In this document: in pieces, positions 57,990-64,000 of the stretch
Layout: each line of letters opens with the position of its first letter
Position numbering within the stretch: position 1 is the stretch's first letter
NCBI GenBank assembly: GCA_035079385.1
Contig: JAVHKY010000004.1
Coordinates: forward strand, 19,003,001-19,067,000
DNA length: 64,000 nt
From: Aspidiotus rigidus
Lineage: Eukaryota > Arthropoda > Insecta > Hemiptera > Diaspididae
Direction of reading: 5' to 3'
Notes under the pieces: generated by a model
What the model saw: only the letters and a program-made list of their open reading frames with translations
Database searches by the model: none
Told to the model about the DNA's origin: nothing
Position numbers and translations under genes: made by a program

Positions 57990-59720
57990 CTGGCTGTTCT
58001 CGGACCCCCGCGAATTCGATCACTTTTTGCGTGATGTCAATGAAAAGTGTCGTAAGTTCGAGGTGAATTTGATGAAGGAGAACAGTAGGAAGTTTTCCTC
58101 CTTAATGAATGAAATGTTGATGTGGCTAAGGAAAGGAATAGTGACGGTGTCGTCATTCGGAAATTCCACCCCCCCCCCACCCGCCTCATAAATAATAGTC
58201 AGGTAGTATTTAATAGTGATGAAACAGCCCTTCTTGAGAAAGGTTTGATATTTAGTCTACCTCCTCTCAAGAAGGATGAAGCTTTCACGAATGTTGTTGC
58301 GGATCTCGCTGAGTAAATTGGTCCCTGGTTTTAATACCTAAAAAATTTTCTGGCAGAGCCAAATAAATGAAGATCATGTTTCATGTCTCTTATATTTTAT
58401 CAGTCATCTTGAAATATTTTAGTCCAGGCTTCTACTCGGTCAAGTGTTCGTGAAATATTACTCGTTTGCCTCTTACCTTTCTTGGCGTCGTATAAGTCTT
58501 GTATGAGAAATATTTTGGGGTATCGCCTTTCTTGGGGCTCACTCGCTCCGCTCGATCGCCCTCTTTCTTGGTCCCTGTCTCGGTTTAGCATGAGTCTGAT
58601 ATAAAATATTTTGGACTCTCGCGGGGTGTACTCGCAAATTTTAGAGTCACTTATTAGGTAGAGATTTGCACGCGTACGGTCTCATTTGACGGGGGGGGGG
58701 GTACTCGCGCATTTCAAAATCGGGGTACGGTGAGAGAAAAGACATGAAACATGTCAAAAGTCTGTCCGAAATAGTCCGCAATAACCCCCTCCCTCGCAGT
58801 GATCCAAGGTTTAAGGAGGAAGATCACGAAGGGAGATTTAATCGTCACTAAGGCTGACAAGGGCAATGCTGTTGTGGTGATGGAGAAATCCGCCTATGCT
58901 TCTAAGGTTCACGAAGGGCTCCAATAATGTGGTGCTAAAGAGAGTGGGAACTTCAGTTTCCTTAAGCATGTTGAAGAAGTTAGAAGTATCATCAACAAGT
59001 GTGAGGCTATTATCAAAATTCCAGCTATGAAAAAAGCCCTCCTCGTTCCTAACCCCACAGCCCCCTCCTTTACGGGTTGCCTAAAGTGCATAACAGTAAT
59101 ACCCCGATGCTACCCGAGGTCTCATTCATTTCCACTCCTACCTACAAATTTCAGGACTGTTGGTTTAAACATCGCATTGATTTGAATCTCCTCATTCGGT
59201 CTCGAACTCGGCCTCCTTGACTGATGTTCTGAAGGGTGTAAGTCTTCCCCCGGTACGACCATCTGTTCGTTTGATGTTGTCGGTCTGTTCCCGAATATTC
59301 CTAAGGCTGCTACTATCTAGCATATGGGTGAACTTATTGTCAAGGCCAACATTCTTCACAATGATATTCAAGAATTTGTCGATCTCTTAAATACCTCTTG
59401 GTCGCTAAACTAATGTAAATTCGAAGGGATCCCTATTGGATCATTTTTAGGCTCCCTCATCTCCGAAACATTCATGTCTAAGTTTGAACTTGACCTTTTT
59501 TCCTCGAACCAGGTGTTACTTAATCATATTTAATATTGGCACAGGTACGTTGATGACGTACTACGCACGTGGACTGGTCCTCCACATCTCCTTGGTGAAT
59601 TTCTGAGGTATCTCAATTCCTGGTACCCTTCCATAAATTTACCTTGGAAAATAGGGGTATCTTCCATTAACTTTTTAACAGGGAATCTGTTCTATGGGGG
59701 GTTCTTTGAGGAATTTTCCG
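57990..59720 (+). pseudogene. Penelope-like element, reverse transcriptase remnant
   Basis: In order on the plus strand, with stops and frameshifts: FDHFLRDVNEKCRKFEVNLM, a start-of-RT block FNSDETALLEKGLIFSLPPL, ADKGNAVVVMEKSAYASKV, SFTGLPKVHNSNTPMLPEV, SFDVVGLFPNIPKA, IPIGSFLGSLISETFMSKFE, and the catalytic HRYVDDVLRTWTGPP followed by FLRYLNSWYPSINLPWKI. These are the successive RT motifs of Penelope-like elements (ADKG, GLPKxHK, SFDVxxLFxNIP, YVDD). A foreign repeat of about 400 bp (58340-58760) interrupts it. The YVDD catalytic box survives but the element is dead. Confidence 0.82.
58340..58760 (+). repeat. Repeat inserted in the Penelope-like RT, copy A of an inverted family
   Basis: Sequence with inverted ends CATGTTTCATGTCTCTT / AAAAGACATGAAACATG (58374 and 58742-58758) that splits the RT remnant. 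Long parts recur inverted at 61247-61330 and 62066-62500. Exact element ends are uncertain because homology with the inverted copy extends about 30 bp outside the left inverted end. Confidence 0.6.
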
Positions 59721-61245
59721 GCGCCGTCCGCCTTCCAGCAAAAAATTTAGAAAAATTTCAACTCTCGAGCTATGATAGGAGAGAGACTTGGAAAGTTTTT
59801 GACTCTCAAGCTATGTATGATAGGAGGAGGACTTGGAAAACCTTCGACTCACGAGCCATATATGATAGGAATTTTTCCAAGTCCCCCTTCTATCATACAT
59901 AGCTTGAGAGTCAAAATTTGTCCAAGTCCCCCTCTTATCATATATAGTTCGAGATTCGAGAAAAAAGTCATCTTCTGTTCTTACATGCGAGTCTTTATAA
60001 AAAGTTTTTCTTACTGTTGATCCCAAACACGTGTGGATTCAAATCCCTCTTTCGGCCACCCTTGATGTTTTGGTGAACTGACTTTTGCTTTTTCGCGGGT
60101 TCCTGTACATTGGGGGCGTATATGTGTTGCTATCACTACCTGTATTGTGATAGGTTGATTTACCAAAGATGGCCCTTGTGGTATGGAAAGCCTAGCCAAT
60201 CATCGGCTCCTTGTCGACTCTTGATTCGATGCTGCTAAGGGAATGGGAGCAGCCAAAGTAGGAAGTCTGCGGAACAGGAGTCGACAAGAGATGATGTTTA
60301 TGTTAGTCTAGAGAGTTCCTCTCAAAAATCCGAGACGAAAAGATTGCGTCGCCTGTACTCGAAAATCTCTATTGTAAACGATTATATCGTTATGTTATTT
60401 GAAGTGGCATTCTCGTGAGATATTATTTTCGTCGCGCATGGCATTGATGTTGAAGTGACCGTACCGTACCGCGACAATTTAAAATTCTAATTTTAATCGC
60501 ATAGAAAATTTTTATTTCGATGTGACAATTGATCAAATATTCAAAATTAACTTCGCCAAGTAACTGGCGTTCGAAATCGTTTTTGTGACGTACTGTCTAT
60601 ATTTCCCTTTCGATAACCGTCGGATTTGGATGCAATAAATTGTACGAGTGTTTGTCGCTATAGTGCTGTGCTCTAAGTGATATGTTCGGAAAATATTGGT
60701 CTGTCATCATGAGCGGCTACGCTCACTCATGCGGGGGCCATCCCGAACCCCTAACGCTATCAAATACCAAATCCATCCATGTGAACTCGCACACTGGTCG
60801 TCTATCGTACGCCTCAAGATGCCTCCAGGATCTTCCAAATTGAGATGTTTCCATTTCGACCGGGAGTCTCAGTATCCATCCACCAACGGCTATTGCCTGT
60901 TATCATTATTTCTTCTTCACTTTATATTTTCTCGTGTTGTCGTTCAGGCTTTCTTGATTTATAATTTTATTCCTGCATCTTCCATATTTTTATTTATTTA
61001 TTTTTTTTTTAATTTGTCGTGCTGCAATTATGCATTAGCTCCATATTCTTTATTACTCATTATTTTCATATTGCTTTAATACTCTTCCTATGTTGGTCAT
61101 TTCGGATCCCAAAGGGCTTCTCCTCCTAGATTATATTATTTCTTGGTAGGAATTGTAATCATTTTCAGATGCAGATCTCCGGACACGCGCGCGTCTTCGA
61201 GCTGATCTACGTCTGTATTAATTATGTGTGGCGAGTATGTTTCTT
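59721..61245. other. Repeat debris without genes
   Basis: 59760-59960 holds foldback units of GCTATATATGATAGGAGG with GACTTGGAAA in both orientations, the same unit as in the intronic array. The rest, including an apparent ORF at 60696-61079 with a T-rich hydrophobic end, lacks support. Confidence 0.5.
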
Positions 61246-61246
61246 T

Positions 61247-61600
61247 TTGACATGTTCCATGTCTTTTCTCTCGCCGGACCCCGATTTTGAAACTCGCGAG
61301 TACACCCCGCGTAATAATAATAAATAATTAATTAAATAATTATTTAATAAAATAAATAAATAAATAAATAATTAAATAAATAAATGATTAAATAATTAAT
61401 TAATAATTAATTAATTAATTAATTAATAATTGAATAATTAAATAATTAAATAAATAAATAATTAATTAATTAATAATTAAATAATTAAATAAATAATTAA
61501 ATATATAAGTAATTAAATAATTAAATAAATAAATGATTAAATAATTAATTAGAAAATCTCTACCCCTTGGGTGATTCAGAAATTCGCGGGTACACCCCGC

Positions 61601-61699
<99 letters not shown>

Positions 61700-62162
61700 A
61701 AATAATTAATATAATTAAATAATTAAATAATTAAATAATTAAATAAATAAATAAATAATCAAATAATTGAATAAATAAATAATTAATATAATTAATAATT
61801 AGAAAATCTCTACCCCGTGGGTGATTCAGAAATTCGCGAGTACACCCCGCGTAATAATAATAAATAATTAATTAATTAATAATTAAATAATTAAATAAAT
61901 AAATTTTCTAAGTCCCTCTTCCTATCATATATGGCTGGATAGTCGAAATTTTTCCAAGTCCCCTAGACTTGAATTGTCTCATACCATTCCAATACAACAG
62001 CGAGAACGCTCGTTCGCCCCACGAAAGTTGATACCTCAAAATATAGAACGCCCACAATTACCTCAAAATATTTCTCATACAAGAGTTATACGACGCCAAG
62101 ATAGGTAAAGGGGTAAACGAATAATATCTCACGAACACTTGACCTAGTACAAGAATTAATAA

Positions 62163-62194
<32 letters not shown>

Positions 62195-62500
62195 ATTAAA
62201 TAATTAAATAATTGAATAATTAAATAATTAAATAAATAAAGGCTGGATAGTCGACATTTTTCTAAGTCCCCTAGACTTGAATTGTCACATACCATTCCAA
62301 TACAACAGCGAGTTCGCGCTACCTCGTATTTCTCATAGAAGACTTATACGACGCCAAGATAGGTAAAGGGGTAAACGAATAATATCTCACGAACACTTGA
62401 CCTAGTAGAAGCCTAGACTGAAATATTTCAAGATGACTGATAAAATATAAAAGACATGGAAGATGATTTTCATTTATTTGGCTATGCCAGAAAATTTTTT
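61247..62500 (-). repeat. Inverted copy B of the repeat, expanded by microsatellites
   Basis: Begins GACATGTTCCATGTCTTTTC and ends AAAAGACATGGAAGATG, the inverse of copy A at 58340-58760. Its interior is swollen by (TAA)n, (AATA)n and (ATTA)n tracts at 61305-61545, 61600-61800, 61850-61905 and 62155-62240. The phrase ATTCGCGAGTACACCCCGCG recurs three times before such tracts, and a block of about 90 bp (ACGACGCCAAGATAGGTAAA...) occurs twice (62089 and 62349). Confidence 0.7.
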
Positions 62501-63665
62501 ATATGTGTGCTTATCACTATTTTTGTATCTTATAGAAACCCAATTTTCAGACGCTAAATTAGCCATGTCCCTCCTTTTGGTTTTATTTGGTTTTAACAAC
62601 CTTCCTCTTATCGATTCGGCACCGATGAGTGCATTTTAAAAAATTAGGATCGAGCCTGCAGGCCGCGCGACGACCAAGTTTTGGCGTCCCTGAGCCCGGT
62701 CTGAGCTCCTCTATTGTAATATTGCCTGGTGGTGTGCGATCTCCCGCGAATCTTGGGACGTAATTTGATTTACGCTAACTTGATTTTATTTCTCTTGTTT
62801 TATTATTTTATTTTTAATACGATCCCCATTCGCCCAGCGAGATTCACCAAACGAGCTGTTGCTTACAGGCCTTTAATTTGAAATTTTATATTGGGCTCAG
62901 ACTTGAGCCCACGGGAATAGTCGAGATAATGATCGTGCAGCGCACCGGTAAAGCTCTTCTCCCTTATCAAAATATTACGGTGGTGAACCTTTCACTCACT
63001 TTTCGTTTCTTATATGGATAAACTCTATCCCCCCAATTTCTGGTTGACTCGAAATTCATGCCCGATGGGATTATTGAAATTAATTGTGTATAACTTAATT
63101 ATTATTATTTTTATGTTGATTATATTTCAACTATTATTTTCATTCATTACTATGATAACCGTTTCCTTTTTAAGTATTCCGAATGATGGAATAGTTAGTA
63201 GCTCGTGTGGTGAAACTGTATTTTGTGAACTGTTCGATTTATTTTTCCTGGTTAATACAGTTTCTATTTTCTCAAATCTCTATGTTTCGCTTTTTTTATT
63301 TCTGCATGCAAGACATGGTTTGTCTTCATCGTTCACACATATAATCTCATACAACTCAAATCTAATTTAATCTTCGGTGGAATATGCCGATAATTCCACT
63401 CGGAGAGGGAACAAGTAGTCGTAACCCTCTCTTAAAGCGCCGAAAGCTAGCAAGTGTACCTTAGCATCTAAATTGTGGGTCTTTCCTGCTCCCAGCTTTC
63501 AAGAAAATCTGGGCAAAATTTATGATTGGTCTTCTCTGTCAGATCACACACTTTTATACGTATTTAATAAGACAGAGTGGCATCCCTGGTTTCTTTTCTT
63601 TTTGGCTCGACTCGTTCGGGCATAGGTTAGGCTACACTTTCAGCATCTTTCAAGGGGCACTAGCC
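62501..63665. other. Non-coding, probably element flanks
   Basis: No gene supported. A 118-residue ORF at 63014-63370 is hydrophobic and T-rich with no homology. A short inverted repeat GGTGGAATATGCCG...ATTCCACTCGG occurs near 63377. Confidence 0.4.
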
Positions 63666-64000
63666 CCCTTGGAAAGCTGTGACGCTACAATGTTTTAGTC
63701 CACGGAGTGTCATTCTGTCCTGTTCCTCATAAGATGGCTGCTTTTAGTACCCTAATTCACAGACTGACTCGTATTCCTTTGAGTCAGGCTGCCTTCAAGA
63801 AAGAATTACTTACAATAAAACACCTGGCCAGAGTGAATGAGGTCAATGTCGACGTTGATATGATGGTTTGGAGGAATCTTACTAGGAGTATTCTTGATTC
63901 CACCGCCTCCCTCCCCCGAGATACGATCCTTGATCGTCGTATGCGTTGGATCAGTCTCCCTTTCCTGGGGAAGTTTTCCCTCCAATTGGGTCGGGCCCTC
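63666..64000 (+). pseudogene. Penelope-like element, RT C-terminal region (runs off the window)
   Basis: Open plus-strand reading to the window end: HGVSFCPVPHKMAAFSTLIH, RLTRIPLSQAAFKKELLTIK, HLARVNEVNVDVD. The H-K-x-A-A-F-x-x-L-x-x-R pattern and the E-L-x-x-I-K-x-L-A-x-x-N segment follow the RT core in Penelope-like elements. It may be the continuation of the remnant that ends at 59720, separated by about 4 kb of later insertions, or a second copy. A GIY-YIG endonuclease, if present, would lie beyond 64000. Confidence 0.6.

Noticed and set aside
60696..61079. A 127-residue ORF with hydrophobic C-terminus
   Set aside because: The hydrophobic half is T-rich low-complexity sequence inside repeat debris.
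63014..63370. A 118-residue hydrophobic ORF
   Set aside because: AT-rich composition explains the hydrophobicity; no homology.
1..64000. tRNA, rRNA or CRISPR array
   Set aside because: No tRNA-like B box in a cloverleaf context, no rRNA sequence, and no regular repeat-spacer pattern was found; the tandem repeats seen lack unique spacers.

Overview
This window looks like a stretch of an animal nuclear genome, almost certainly an arthropod and probably an insect. The genes are split by short introns with GT/AG borders, one gene encodes a six-cysteine peritrophin-type chitin-binding protein, and the transposon complement (BEL/Pao, Helitron, hAT MITEs, Penelope-like element, LINEs, virus-like type-B DNA polymerase element) is typical of insects. 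No species can be named from the sequence. All gene models were built by eye from ORFs, splice borders and reading phase.

Layout. 0-1.6 kb: a hAT-like MITE and a diverged tandem repeat. 1.6-6.3 kb: a decayed element with a protein-primed type-B DNA polymerase (Polinton/adintovirus-like) that carries a frameshift and a large internal deletion, plus small zinc-finger and unknown genes. 6.68-10.17 kb: a young, internally deleted BEL/Pao retrotransposon with identical LTRs and a 5-bp target duplication. 10.35-14.16 kb: a four-exon gene joining a mitochondrial calcium uniporter (MCU) N-terminal domain to an unrecognised C-terminal half. 14.26-22.25 kb: a segment bounded by 13-bp inverted repeats flanked by TTAA, containing several coding-like exons and a dead LINE. 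22.5-27.6 kb: an OTU-containing Helitron relic riddled with three hAT-type MITEs (each with an 8-bp duplication), a truncated fourth copy and a TA-flanked foldback element. 28.5-33.3 kb: tandem repeats, an inverted pair of 0.4-kb MITEs with 7-bp duplications, another foldback element and a LINE 3' end.

37.8-57 kb is the conserved gene block: a carnosine N-methyltransferase-like gene (minus), a TMEM237-like ciliary membrane protein (minus), a FASTK-family mitochondrial RNA protein with RAP domain (plus, head-to-head with TMEM237), and a CPAP1-like chitin-binding cuticle protein (minus, convergent with FASTK). The 4.5-kb first mapped intron of the chitin-binding gene holds a tandem array packed with the TGACGTCA palindrome. 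57.7-64 kb is a graveyard of LINE and Penelope-like reverse transcriptase fragments mixed with microsatellites and inverted repeats.

The most unusual things are the TTAA-bounded 8-kb segment, the MCU-domain chimera that starts about 100 bp outside it, the CRE-like intronic array, and the datable nest of MITE insertions in the Helitron.
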